Under the pieces are notes generated by a model. The model was not told the origin of the DNA. It saw nothing but the letters and a program-made list of their open reading frames with translations, and did no database searches. DNA of 64,000 nt, from positions 808,606 through 872,605 of the forward strand of contig NZ_LMJW01000001.1 in NCBI RefSeq assembly GCF_001429505.1, written 5' to 3'. The position numbers and the translations under genes were made by a program. This DNA comes from Allobosea sp. Root483D1. Its GTDB lineage: Bacteria > Pseudomonadota > Alphaproteobacteria > Rhizobiales > Beijerinckiaceae. Positions 8,055 to 16,016 of the stretch are shown here, piece by piece; position 1 is the first letter of the stretch, and each line of letters opens with the position of its first letter.

Positions 8055-9047
8055 TCAGGCGGTCGAGGCCGCCGCTGCCTCATCGCTCACCGGCCGCCCG
8101 CGCAGCTGGCTCGGCCGCACGCCCTGCAGCCTCTTGAACCAGTGGGCGAAATGCGAGGTCGAGGTGAAGCCGGCCGCGATCGCGACCTCCAGGACAGGGC
8201 GATCGGAATAGAGCAGCAGCTCGCGCGCCCGGTCGATACGCAGCGAGAGGTAATAGCGCGCCGGCGAAGTCTGCAGATAGCGCAGGAACAGCCGCTCGAG
8301 CTGGCGCGGGCTCATGCCGACCTTTTCGGCGATCTCGGCGATCGAGATCGTGTCCTCGACATGGCGCTGCATCAGCCTGACAGCGCTGCGCACGGCCGGC
8401 GGCAGGCTCGACATCCGTTCCAGCCGGCCACCGCTCTGGTTGTCGCGCTCGTCGCGGATGCGGTCATGGTGGAACTGGTTGGCGACGCGGCGCGCGAGAT
8501 CGGCGCCATGACGTTCGGTGATGAGATGCAGCATCAGGTCCATCGCTGCCGTACCGCCCGAGCAGGTCATCCGGTCGCGGTCGATCTCGTAGAGCTTGTC
8601 GGTGCAGACGAGATGGGGAAACTCCTCCTGGAAGGCGGGGCGGTTCTCCCAGTGGATCGTCGAGCGGTAGCCGTCGAGCAGGCCGGCGCGGGCCAACAGA
8701 TAGGTGCCGGTCGAGAGCGAGCCGACGCGCACGCCGCTGCGCACCGCCTTGCGCAGGACCGCGAGATAGCGCCGCTCGTCGACCGACTGGATGCGCAGGC
8801 CGCCGCAGACGAGGAAGTAATGCGAACCGGGCAAGGCGGTCTCGGCCGCCTCCGCCGGGATCGGGATGCCGTTCGAGGCGGCGAGGACGCCGCCGTCGAG
8901 GCTCGCCAGCCGCCAGCGCCAGGCCTCCCGGTCGACCAGCCGATTGAGCGAGCGCAAGGGTTCGATGGCCGAGGCCACGCTCATCATCGAGAAGCCCTCG
9001 ACGAGCAAGAGCGTGACGATCTGGGTGCCGGCTGGTGCCTCGTTCAT
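8055..9047 (-). CDS. GlxA-family (AraC type) transcriptional activator, GbdR-like
   Basis: 330 residues from ATG 9047, which has a strong GGAGGAGG site 7-10 bases upstream; longer starts lack this. Residues about 8-175 are a DJ-1/PfpI (class I amidotransferase-like) ligand-sensing domain (QIVTLLLVEGFSMMSV; YLLARAGLLDG), and residues about 215-320 are an AraC HTH pair (ISIAEIAEKVGMSPRQLERL and VLEVAIAAGFTSTSHFAHWF). GbdR, which activates glycine betaine catabolism in Pseudomonas, and the carnitine regulator CdhR have this architecture. It is divergent from gbcA and adjacent to the transporter operon, so it probably activates both. Confidence 0.9.
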   Translation of the reverse strand: MNEAPAGTQIVTLLLVEGFSMMSVASAIEPLRSLNRLVDREAWRWRLASLDGGVLAASNGIPIPAEAAETALPGSHYFLVCGGLRIQSVDERRYLAVLRKAVRSGVRVGSLSTGTYLLARAGLLDGYRSTIHWENRPAFQEEFPHLVCTDKLYEIDRDRMTCSGGTAAMDLMLHLITERHGADLARRVANQFHHDRIRDERDNQSGGRLERMSSLPPAVRSAVRLMQRHVEDTISIAEIAEKVGMSPRQLERLFLRYLQTSPARYYLSLRIDRARELLLYSDRPVLEVAIAAGFTSTSHFAHWFKRLQGVRPSQLRGRPVSDEAAAASTA

Positions 9048-9122
9048 GTCTTGGCCTCCTCCTCCGATGATCAGAGCTGGAACCAATCCAAGGAAAGCGG
9101 ATTTCCGACATTGTTGCAATGA

Positions 9123-9142
9123 AAGCGACATGCACCCGTCGC
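9123..9142. promoter_or_regulatory. Candidate GlxA-type binding site in the regulator-gbcA gap
   Basis: AAGCGACA (9123-9130) lies 102 bases before gbcA and 76 bases before the divergent regulator start. GCGAC (9125-9129) and GTCGC (9138-9142) form a short inverted repeat. A partial copy, AAGCGGAT, lies at 9095-9102. The rest of the 9048-9231 gap shows no gene. Confidence 0.4.
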
Positions 9143-9231
9143 AAAGCTTGCCGGCCAGGTCGGAATGCTCCGGCCTCCCTCCCCTCCGGCGGCGCAAGAT
9201 CGCGGCTATCCACACGCAGGGTCTTCAGCCG

Positions 9232-10470
9232 ATGATCGATCGCGACCGCATCCGCCAGCTCCTCGCCGAGCGCCGCGAGGGCTTCAGCCTGCCGCAGGCC
9301 TTCTATGTCGATCCGGCGATGCACGAGACCGACATCAAGGCGGTATTCGAGACCGACTGGCTGTTCGCCTGCAATGCCTGCGAGATCAGGAAGCCGGGCG
9401 ATTATCTGACCCTGACCGTCGGCGAGAACCCGGTCGTGGTGCTGCGTGACCGGGACGGGCAGGTCCGCGCCTTCCACAACAGCTGCCGCCATCGCGGCTC
9501 GCGCATCTGCGGCCAGGAGAAGGGCCGCGCCAACCGGCTCGTCTGCCCCTATCACCAATGGGTCTACGAGCTCGATGGCTCGCTGCTCAACGCCCGCCAG
9601 ATGCCGGCCGATTTCGACCGCTCGGCCCAAGGGCTGAAGCGCGTCCATGTCGAGGTGATCTGCGGCATGGTCTATATCTGCCTCGCCGACGATCCACCCG
9701 ACCTGACACGCTATCGCGAGGCAGTGACGCCCTATATCGCGCCGCATATGCCGGAGCGCACCAAGGTCGCCTTCGAGATGACCTTGATCGAGGATGCGAA
9801 CTGGAAGCTCGTCATCGAGAACAACCGCGAATGCTACCACTGCGCCGGCAACCATCCGGAGCTGCTGGTGACGCTGGTCGAGTTCGCGCTGCCGGACGAT
9901 CCGCGCGGGCCGGCCGAGTTCAAGGGGCTGATGGACCGCAAGACGGCGAAATGGGAGGCGCTCGGCCTGCCGCATCAGCCGGTCGATGGCGGGCAGGAGT
10001 TCCGCTGCATCCGCCTGCCGTTCCATGAGGGAGCGCTGTCGTTCACCATGGATGGCGGCCCGGCCTGTAACAAGCTGCTCGCCGATTTCACCGAGCCCGA
10101 TCTCGGCTCGGTCCGGATGTTCCGGGTTCCGAACAACTGGAACCACTTCCTCGCCGATCATATCCTGCATTTCAGGGTACTGCCGCTCTCCCAGGACAAG
10201 ACAGCGGTACGCACGACCTGGCTGGTGCATGAGGATGCGGTCGAAGGCGTCGATTACGACATCCAGCGACTGACCGAGGTCTGGATCGCGACCAATGCGC
10301 AGGACGCCGAGCTCGCGGCCGTGAACCATGCCGGCATCCGCTCGATGGGCTACCAGCCCGGCCCCTACGCCCCGTCCGAGTTCATGCTGACCAATTTCAC
10401 CAACTGGTATGCCGGCAAGATGGCGGCCTATGCCGGCGAGCCCGCGCCGTTCAGGATGGCGGCCGAATGA
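9232..10470 (+). CDS. gbcA: Rieske non-heme iron oxygenase, glycine betaine/stachydrine demethylase type (GbcA)
   Basis: 412 residues from ATG 9232 (an ATG at 9130 would add 34 unlike residues). Rieske [2Fe-2S] ligands are Cys85-x-His87 and Cys105-x2-His108. The mononuclear iron site is Glu200/His203/His208 in ENNRECYHCAGNHPEL, a motif shared by GbcA and stachydrine demethylase Stc2. The enzyme removes one N-methyl group as formaldehyde, converting glycine betaine to dimethylglycine (or proline betaine to N-methylproline). The reductase gene overlaps it by four bases. Context (GbdR-like activator, betaine ABC transporter) supports a betaine substrate; sequence alone does not separate glycine betaine from proline betaine. 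Confidence 0.85.
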   Translation: MIDRDRIRQLLAERREGFSLPQAFYVDPAMHETDIKAVFETDWLFACNACEIRKPGDYLTLTVGENPVVVLRDRDGQVRAFHNSCRHRGSRICGQEKGRANRLVCPYHQWVYELDGSLLNARQMPADFDRSAQGLKRVHVEVICGMVYICLADDPPDLTRYREAVTPYIAPHMPERTKVAFEMTLIEDANWKLVIENNRECYHCAGNHPELLVTLVEFALPDDPRGPAEFKGLMDRKTAKWEALGLPHQPVDGGQEFRCIRLPFHEGALSFTMDGGPACNKLLADFTEPDLGSVRMFRVPNNWNHFLADHILHFRVLPLSQDKTAVRTTWLVHEDAVEGVDYDIQRLTEVWIATNAQDAELAAVNHAGIRSMGYQPGPYAPSEFMLTNFTNWYAGKMAAYAGEPAPFRMAAE

Positions 10471-11519
10471 GCCTGGACAGCCTCGAAGCTCCGGTCGCTG
10501 CCCCGGCAGCCGATCTGCTGCAGCTCATCGTCGCCGAGATCCGCGACGAGACGCATGACGTGAAGACCTTCGTCTTCCGGCCTGAAGGCGGCACACCGCG
10601 CTACGCGGCCGGCCAGTCGATGACGCTGAAGCTTTCGATCGGCGGCGAGACGCTGTTCCGCACCTTCTCGCTGGCCTCGGCACCGGACGCGTCAGGCACG
10701 ATCGCGATGACGATCAAGGCCCATGCGAGGGGGGGCGTCACCCGCTGGCTGCACGATGAACTGGCGGTGGGAGCGCGGCTTGAAGGCCGACCGCCGAAGG
10801 GCCGCTTCACCATCGAAGCTCGTACGACCGACAGGCTCGCTCTGGTCTCGGCCGGCTCCGGCGCAAGCCCGCTGATGGCGATGCTGCGCCATCTCGCGGC
10901 GACCAGGCCTGATAGCGATGTGCACTGGCTCCATGCCGCACGCACACCACGCGACATCCTCTTCGCCCACGAGCTCGCCGAGCTGCAGGCGCGGATGCCG
11001 CACCTCAAGGTCGCGATGCTCGCCAGCCGGCCAGAGCCCGGCTGGTTCGGCTTCGCCGGCCGCCTCGGCCGGCGGCTGGTCTCGGTTGCGCTGCCGGATT
11101 ACGGCCGCCGCGAGGTCTTCTGCTGCGGCCCCGCCGGTTTCATGGAGGAAGCCCGGCTGATCCATGCCGCTGAGGGCGGCGTGCGCGAGCTCTTCCATAT
11201 CGAGCATTTCGGCGCCGTCGCTCCCGTCGCGCCACCGCCGGTACCGGTGGATGCGCCTGCCGATGGCTATGCGGTCAGGCTCGGCGACAAGCATTTCACC
11301 GCCCGGCCGGGCGAGACGCTGCTGCAGGCTGCAACGCGCCAGACCATTATCATCCCTTGCGGCTGCGCCTCGGGAATGTGCGGCACCTGCCGGGTCAGCC
11401 TTGTCGAGGGCTCGGTCGAGATGCGGCACGAAGGCGGAATCTCGCCCGAGGAGGAGGCGCAAGGCTATATCCTCGCCTGCTCCTCGCAGCCACGCTCGAA
11501 TGTGACGATCGCGCTGTGA
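10467..11519 (+). CDS. gbcB: Ferredoxin-type reductase partner of the betaine demethylase (GbcB)
   Basis: 350 residues; ATG overlaps the gbcA stop (ATGA). An FAD-binding barrel comes first (FRTFSLAS about residues 67-74), then an NAD-binding domain (VSAGSGASPLMAML about 128-141; FCCGPAGFMEEA about 218), and a C-terminal plant-type ferredoxin domain with Cys300-x4-Cys305-x2-Cys308 and Cys338. It passes electrons from NAD(P)H through FAD and the [2Fe-2S] centre to the Rieske oxygenase. This domain order is the standard one for GbcB. No dimethylglycine or sarcosine oxidase genes follow directly. Confidence 0.87.
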   Translation: MSLDSLEAPVAAPAADLLQLIVAEIRDETHDVKTFVFRPEGGTPRYAAGQSMTLKLSIGGETLFRTFSLASAPDASGTIAMTIKAHARGGVTRWLHDELAVGARLEGRPPKGRFTIEARTTDRLALVSAGSGASPLMAMLRHLAATRPDSDVHWLHAARTPRDILFAHELAELQARMPHLKVAMLASRPEPGWFGFAGRLGRRLVSVALPDYGRREVFCCGPAGFMEEARLIHAAEGGVRELFHIEHFGAVAPVAPPPVPVDAPADGYAVRLGDKHFTARPGETLLQAATRQTIIIPCGCASGMCGTCRVSLVEGSVEMRHEGGISPEEEAQGYILACSSQPRSNVTIAL

Positions 11520-11532
11520 GACCTAGAGGCTG

Positions 11533-12474
11533 TCAGAGGGCTGCGGATTTGCGTTGCTGCGCACGCGACATCGCCAGCACCCAATCTCGGAACTCGGCGC
11601 CGAATGGCTTCTCCAATGCGGCCCGGTCCCAGGCCAGGAAATAGCTTTCGCCGAGCTGAAGGCGCCTGTCGATCGGCACGATGAGCCGCCCCGAGGCGAG
11701 ATCCTCGCGGATCATCGCGATCTGGGCGAGCACGAAACCACGGCCGTTGACGGCGGCATCCAGGGCCGTGCTCGACAACGAGAAGGCGAGCTCCGTCGAG
11801 ACACTGCCCACGGAGACCCCGACGCTGCGTGCCCACTCGTCCCAGCTCGGCGGAGGCTTGTGCGATCCCTCCCACTCGATCCCGATCAGGGGGCAGGCGA
11901 AGATGTCTTCCGGTGCCGCGATGGCCTTGCCGGCGATCAAGCCGGGCGCGCAGGCCGGCACGACACAGTCCGTGAAGAGCGGTGCGTAGTGGTCGAAGGA
12001 TTGGCTCTTCGAACCGTATGACAACCTGAAATCGACCCCATCCTCGAACAGCCGCGGCTCGGATTCGGCCCCGATCAGGCGGATCTTCGAAGCGGGGTTC
12101 AACACCTGCCAGTCGAAGAGCTGCGGGCCGAGCCAGCGGCTGGCCACCGTGGCGAGGCAACTGACGACGAGGCCGGCCCCGGCGCGCTTTCGGTGCAGGA
12201 CGGCATGGGCCTGGCGGAGCGCCGCGAAGGGGCCGACGATGTCGAGGTGGTAGGCCGCCCCCCACGACGTCAGTTCCACGCCGCGCCCATTGCGCTCGAC
12301 GAGCCGGATGCCGAGGCTGCTCTCCAGCTTCTTGATCTGCTGGCTGATCGCACCGGGCGTGACGAACAGCTCGGCTGCCGCATCGGACACGCTCCCCAGC
12401 CGCGCGACCGCCTCGAATGCCTGAAGAGCCTTGAGCGGCGGCAATCCCAAACCCGTCTCCCTTCCCGTTTTCAC
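11533..12474 (-). CDS. LysR-family transcriptional regulator (GcvA-like)
   Basis: 313 residues as drawn from GTG 12474. The N-terminal winged HTH (ALQAFEAVARLGSVSDAAAEL, VTPGAISQQIKKLE) and the substrate-binding C-terminal domain (about 95-300) are complete; the GAISQQI form is typical of GcvA-like members. The start is uncertain: GGAAGGGAG lies about 6 bases before a TTG at 12450, which would leave the 12473-12495 palindrome outside the coding region. It is divergent from the Rieske oxygenase gene at 12575 and convergent with gbcB, so the oxygenase operon is its likely target. Confidence 0.88.
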   Translation of the reverse strand: MKTGRETGLGLPPLKALQAFEAVARLGSVSDAAAELFVTPGAISQQIKKLESSLGIRLVERNGRGVELTSWGAAYHLDIVGPFAALRQAHAVLHRKRAGAGLVVSCLATVASRWLGPQLFDWQVLNPASKIRLIGAESEPRLFEDGVDFRLSYGSKSQSFDHYAPLFTDCVVPACAPGLIAGKAIAAPEDIFACPLIGIEWEGSHKPPPSWDEWARSVGVSVGSVSTELAFSLSSTALDAAVNGRGFVLAQIAMIREDLASGRLIVPIDRRLQLGESYFLAWDRAALEKPFGAEFRDWVLAMSRAQQRKSAAL

Positions 12475-12495
12475 ATTTTAGCAAATCTAAAATGT
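12473..12495. promoter_or_regulatory. Candidate LysR box between the LysR gene and the Rieske oxygenase
   Basis: ACATTTTAG (12473-12481) and CTAAAATGT (12487-12495) are a perfect 9-base inverted repeat with a 5-base spacer, in an AT-rich patch. It contains the T-N11-A layout typical of LysR-family operators. It lies 80 bases before the oxygenase start and at the edge of the divergent regulator gene. Confidence 0.6.
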
Positions 12496-12574
12496 AACGC
12501 AATTCTTCGGACTCAAGCCGGCGTCGCATCGCTGCCTATCATCACCTCGGATGGCGATTGATGGGAGAGCGTCG

Positions 12575-13618
12575 ATGTTCCTGAAAAATGCCTGGTATGT
12601 CGCAGCCTGGGACCATGAGGTCCGGGATCAGCTCCACCCGGTTACGATGCTGTCCGAGAATGTCGTGCTCTACCGTCGGCGCGACGGAAAGCTGGCCGCG
12701 CTCGAGGATGCCTGCCCGCATCGCAAGCTGCCGCTCTCGATGGGGCGCATCAAGGGCGACGACATCGAATGCGGCTATCACGGCCTGACCTTCGACTGCA
12801 CGGGCACCTGCACAAGGGTTCCCGGCGCCGAGCGGATTCCGCATGTCGCCCGTGTCCGTTCCTACCCCGTCGAGGAGCGCTATGGCCTCGTCTGGGTCTG
12901 GATGGGCGACCCGGCGCTGGCCGACCCCGCGCTGATCTTCGCCGTCGACCACTGGGGCGATCCCGATTGGGGCGTCAATCAGGGCGACGGCATGACGATC
13001 GCCTGCAACTACCTCTACATGACCGACAACCTGCTCGACCCCTCCCATGTCGCCTGGGTGCACCAGAGCTCCTTCGCCGGAGCCGGGACCGAGGAAACGC
13101 CGCTCGAGACGACCTTGGGCGAGGACGGCGTCACCGTCTGGCGCTGGATGATGGATACCGCGCCTGCGCCATTCTACGCGCCGTTCCTGAACTTCAAGGG
13201 CCCTTGCGATCGCAAGCAGCACTATGAAGTGCGCTATCCGAGCCATGCGATCATCAGGGCGATCTTCACGCCGGCCGGAAGCGGCGGGGTAGGCCAGCCG
13301 CTTCACCCGGACGTGTTCCTGATGGACAGCTACAACTTCATGACGCCGGTCGACGAGAACAGCACCCGCTACTTCTGGTTCCAGATGCGCAACTTCGCGC
13401 CGAACGATCCGGAGATCTCGGCGCAGTTCGCCCATTCGGTGCGCGGCGCCTTCGAGGAGGATCGGGCGGTTCTCACCGCCGTGCATCAGGGCATGGCCAA
13501 CAAGCGCACCCCCAATCTCGACCTCAAGATCGATGTCGGCCCCTTGCGGTTCCGCCGCCGCCTGGCACAGATGATCGAGGCCGAGACCGCCGCCAGCGCC
13601 CAGCAGGCGGCGGAATAG
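12575..13618 (+). CDS. Rieske non-heme iron oxygenase, VanA-like demethylase family
   Basis: 347 residues from ATG 12575, preceded by GGGAGAG. Rieske ligands are Cys47-x-His49 and Cys66-x2-His69 (DACPHRKLPLSMG; ECGYHG). The mononuclear iron motif is DNLLDPSHVAWVH with His158 and His163. The family (vanillate O-demethylase VanA, dicamba demethylase) removes methyl groups or hydroxylates with electrons from a VanB-type reductase, encoded next at 13627. The neighbours (aminotransferase, dipeptide-type transporter, FAD enzyme) do not resemble vanillate metabolism, so the substrate is probably a methylated or aromatic amino compound; this is inference. Confidence 0.85.
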   Translation: MFLKNAWYVAAWDHEVRDQLHPVTMLSENVVLYRRRDGKLAALEDACPHRKLPLSMGRIKGDDIECGYHGLTFDCTGTCTRVPGAERIPHVARVRSYPVEERYGLVWVWMGDPALADPALIFAVDHWGDPDWGVNQGDGMTIACNYLYMTDNLLDPSHVAWVHQSSFAGAGTEETPLETTLGEDGVTVWRWMMDTAPAPFYAPFLNFKGPCDRKQHYEVRYPSHAIIRAIFTPAGSGGVGQPLHPDVFLMDSYNFMTPVDENSTRYFWFQMRNFAPNDPEISAQFAHSVRGAFEEDRAVLTAVHQGMANKRTPNLDLKIDVGPLRFRRRLAQMIEAETAASAQQAAE

Positions 13619-13626
13619 GCGGCGCC

Positions 13627-14772
13627 GTGGCGGACGCTGCGCAACCTGCGTCCCAATTCCGGCCGTTCCGCGTCGTCTCGCGGACGCCGGAGAGCCGGAC
13701 GATCACATCCTTCGCACTGGAGCCGCTCGCCCCCGGAGACTGGCAAGCCTTCGAGCCCGGCCAATACCTGCCGATCCGCATCCCCGGCACGGACGGGCAG
13801 GCAGCGGCGCTGCGGACCTACAGCATCTCGTCGGCGCCATCCGACAGGGCGCGCTACCGGATCACGGTGAAGCGCGAGGGCGCGCCGGCGCCGGGCCTGC
13901 CGGACGGCGTTGGTTCGTGCTTCCTGCACGACCGGATCGCCATCGGCGATCTCGTCGAGATCGCGCCGCCGCGCGGAGAGTTCGTGCTGGCCAAGGAAAC
14001 GAAGCGGCCCGTCATCCTCGCCAGCGGCGGTGTCGGCCTCACGCCGCTCGTCTCCATGCTCCACGCCCTGAAGGGCGAGCCGGAGCGGGAGGTGCACTTC
14101 CTGCACGCCTGCGACGATGGCGAGGTCCATGCCTTGCGCGAGGAGGTCGATGCGCTGATCCGCAGCCGCCCGGGCCTCACGGCGCGCTATTGCTACCGTG
14201 TCCCTTCTCCTGCGGATGCCGCGACCGGGCGGCATCATGCCGAGGGGCTCATGACCAGGGCATTGCTGCGCAGCTGGCTGCCGCTCGGCGATTACGACGT
14301 CTATCTCTGCGGACCGCCGCCTTTCATGGCCAATGTCTACGCCGCCTTTCGTGAGCTCGGCGTGCGCAAGGAACGGATCCGCTACGAGTTCTTCGGCCCG
14401 GCGACCGTGCTCGAAGCCGGGGAGGCGGATCCGCCAGCGGCGCCCCCGATCGAGGTGGCGCCATCCCGCGACGGGCCCGCGCATGCCCATAGCCGGAACG
14501 TGGCCGGAACAAGCGGCCCGCAGATCGGCTTCGCGCGATCGCAACGCTCGGCAAGTTGGGATGAAGCCGTCGACACCAGCCTGCTCGCCTTCGCCGAGCG
14601 GCTCGGCCTCGATCCGCCCTTCTCCTGCCGCGCCGGCATCTGCAGCACCTGCCGCACCGGCCTGCTGCAGGGCGAGGTCGACTATGTCGAGGAACCGCTC
14701 GATCCGCCCGGGCCCGGCGAGGTGCTGCTGTGCTGCGCCAGGCCGCGCGGCCCGCTCGTCCTGGATCTGTGA
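13627..14772 (+). CDS. VanB-like oxygenase reductase (FAD / NAD / [2Fe-2S])
   Basis: 381 residues from GTG 13627, 8 bases after the oxygenase stop. Order is flavin domain (LRTYSISSAP about 60), nucleotide-binding domain (LASGGVGLTPLVSML about 130-144; LCGPPPFMANV about 230) and C-terminal ferredoxin with Cys334-x4-Cys339-x2-Cys342 and Cys369. It would deliver electrons to the Rieske oxygenase. The protein is longer than the usual VanB (about 315-320 residues) because of an approximately 50-residue Pro/Ala-rich linker (EAGEADPPAAPPIEV onward) between the reductase and ferredoxin parts. Confidence 0.85.
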   Translation: MADAAQPASQFRPFRVVSRTPESRTITSFALEPLAPGDWQAFEPGQYLPIRIPGTDGQAAALRTYSISSAPSDRARYRITVKREGAPAPGLPDGVGSCFLHDRIAIGDLVEIAPPRGEFVLAKETKRPVILASGGVGLTPLVSMLHALKGEPEREVHFLHACDDGEVHALREEVDALIRSRPGLTARYCYRVPSPADAATGRHHAEGLMTRALLRSWLPLGDYDVYLCGPPPFMANVYAAFRELGVRKERIRYEFFGPATVLEAGEADPPAAPPIEVAPSRDGPAHAHSRNVAGTSGPQIGFARSQRSASWDEAVDTSLLAFAERLGLDPPFSCRAGICSTCRTGLLQGEVDYVEEPLDPPGPGEVLLCCARPRGPLVLDL

Positions 14773-14786
14773 GGAAGGCCTTACCG

Positions 14787-16016
14787 ATGACCGAAGCGAC
14801 GCTCCGCACTGCCAACGAAGCCGGACGGACCGGCGGTTCGCTCGTCCTCAACCCGCATGTCGCTGCGCTGCCGCCCTACAATGCCGGGCTGAGCATCGCG
14901 GTGGCGCGGGCAGTGAGTGGGCGGTCCGATATCGCGCGGCTCGCCAGCAACGAAAACCCCGATGGCTGCTCGCTCGCCGTGCTGGAAGCGCTGCGCTCGC
15001 CGCAATTCGAGCCCTGGCGCTATGCCGACCCGGCCTGCACGGAACTGAGGAGCGCGCTTGCGGAGAAACTTACGGCCGCGCCCGACCTGATCGTCGTCGG
15101 CAACGGCTCGGAGGAGATGATCGCAGCGATAGCGCGGGCTGCGCTGACGCCAGGCTGCGAGGTCGTCACCGTGACGCCGAGCTTCGGTCTGCACGAGATC
15201 GAGCCGCTGGCAGCCGGCGCCCGGGTGGTGAAGGTTCCGATGGCCGATGACCTCGGCTTCGATATCGAGGCCATCGCCGCAGCGCTCGCAGCCGAGCCGC
15301 GAATCCTGTTCCTGTCGTCGCCGTCGAATCCGGTCGGGCCCGCCCTCGACCAGGCGCAGCTCGAACGGCTCGCGCGAGCCGCATCGCCGCGCACGCTCTT
15401 CGTGCTCGACGAAGCCTATTACGAATATGCCGACGAAGGCGCCCCCGATGCACGCGCGATCCTGAATGCCGGTGGCCTGCCTCATATCGTGCTGCGGACC
15501 TTCTCGAAGGCCTATGGCCTCGCCGGCCTCAGGGTCGGCTATGCGATCTGTTCCGATGCCGGGCTCGCCCGCGCCGTCGCGGCGGCGAAGACGCCGTTCA
15601 ACGTCAACGGCGCCGCCCAGATCGCCGCCATGGCCGCATTGCGGGACGACGCCTGGATGAAGGCCTCCACCGCAAGGCTGCGGACCGAGCGCGGGCGGGT
15701 GCGGGCGGCATTGCACCGGCTCGGTCTCAGGCCTGCGCCGTCGCAGACCAATTTCCTGTTCTTCGATACCGGCGCCGACAGCGACGGCATCGCCGCCGCG
15801 CTCTTGCGCGAGGGGATCATCGTCAAGCCTTGGCGCGAGGCCGGGTACCGCAGCTACCTGCGCGTCACCATCGGCCATGCCGCGGACAATGACCGGCTGA
15901 TCGCCGGGCTCGCCGCCTGCCTCGGCGCACATCGGCCACCAGCATTCAACGAGAGCGAAAACCGCTCCGACAACACAGAGGGAAACTGCAATGACCAACC
16001 ACGGACATCCGGATAG
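14787..16016 (+). CDS. PLP-dependent aminotransferase, HisC-like (class I/II fold)
   Basis: 409 residues from ATG 14787. Fold-type I motifs: LASNENPDG near the N-terminus, SSPSNPVGPA (about 175), LDEAYYEYADE (about 207), and the PLP lysine in RTFSKAYGLAGLRVGYA (about 240). Histidinol-phosphate aminotransferase is the closest family by these motifs, but no his gene is nearby and the gene sits in a catabolic operon, so it more likely transaminates an imported amino acid. The last 26 bases overlap the start of the binding-protein gene at 15991. Confidence 0.82.
   Translation: MTEATLRTANEAGRTGGSLVLNPHVAALPPYNAGLSIAVARAVSGRSDIARLASNENPDGCSLAVLEALRSPQFEPWRYADPACTELRSALAEKLTAAPDLIVVGNGSEEMIAAIARAALTPGCEVVTVTPSFGLHEIEPLAAGARVVKVPMADDLGFDIEAIAAALAAEPRILFLSSPSNPVGPALDQAQLERLARAASPRTLFVLDEAYYEYADEGAPDARAILNAGGLPHIVLRTFSKAYGLAGLRVGYAICSDAGLARAVAAAKTPFNVNGAAQIAAMAALRDDAWMKASTARLRTERGRVRAALHRLGLRPAPSQTNFLFFDTGADSDGIAAALLREGIIVKPWREAGYRSYLRVTIGHAADNDRLIAGLAACLGAHRPPAFNESENRSDNTEGNCNDQPRTSG

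Noticed and set aside
12575..14772. Vanillate O-demethylase vanAB
   Set aside because: Family match only. No protocatechuate or formaldehyde genes are nearby and the operon partners handle amino compounds, so the specific name is not supported.
14787..16016. Histidinol-phosphate aminotransferase for histidine biosynthesis
   Set aside because: The motifs are HisC-like, but there is no other his gene and the gene is embedded between a Rieske reductase and a peptide-type binding protein. A catabolic aminotransferase is more likely.
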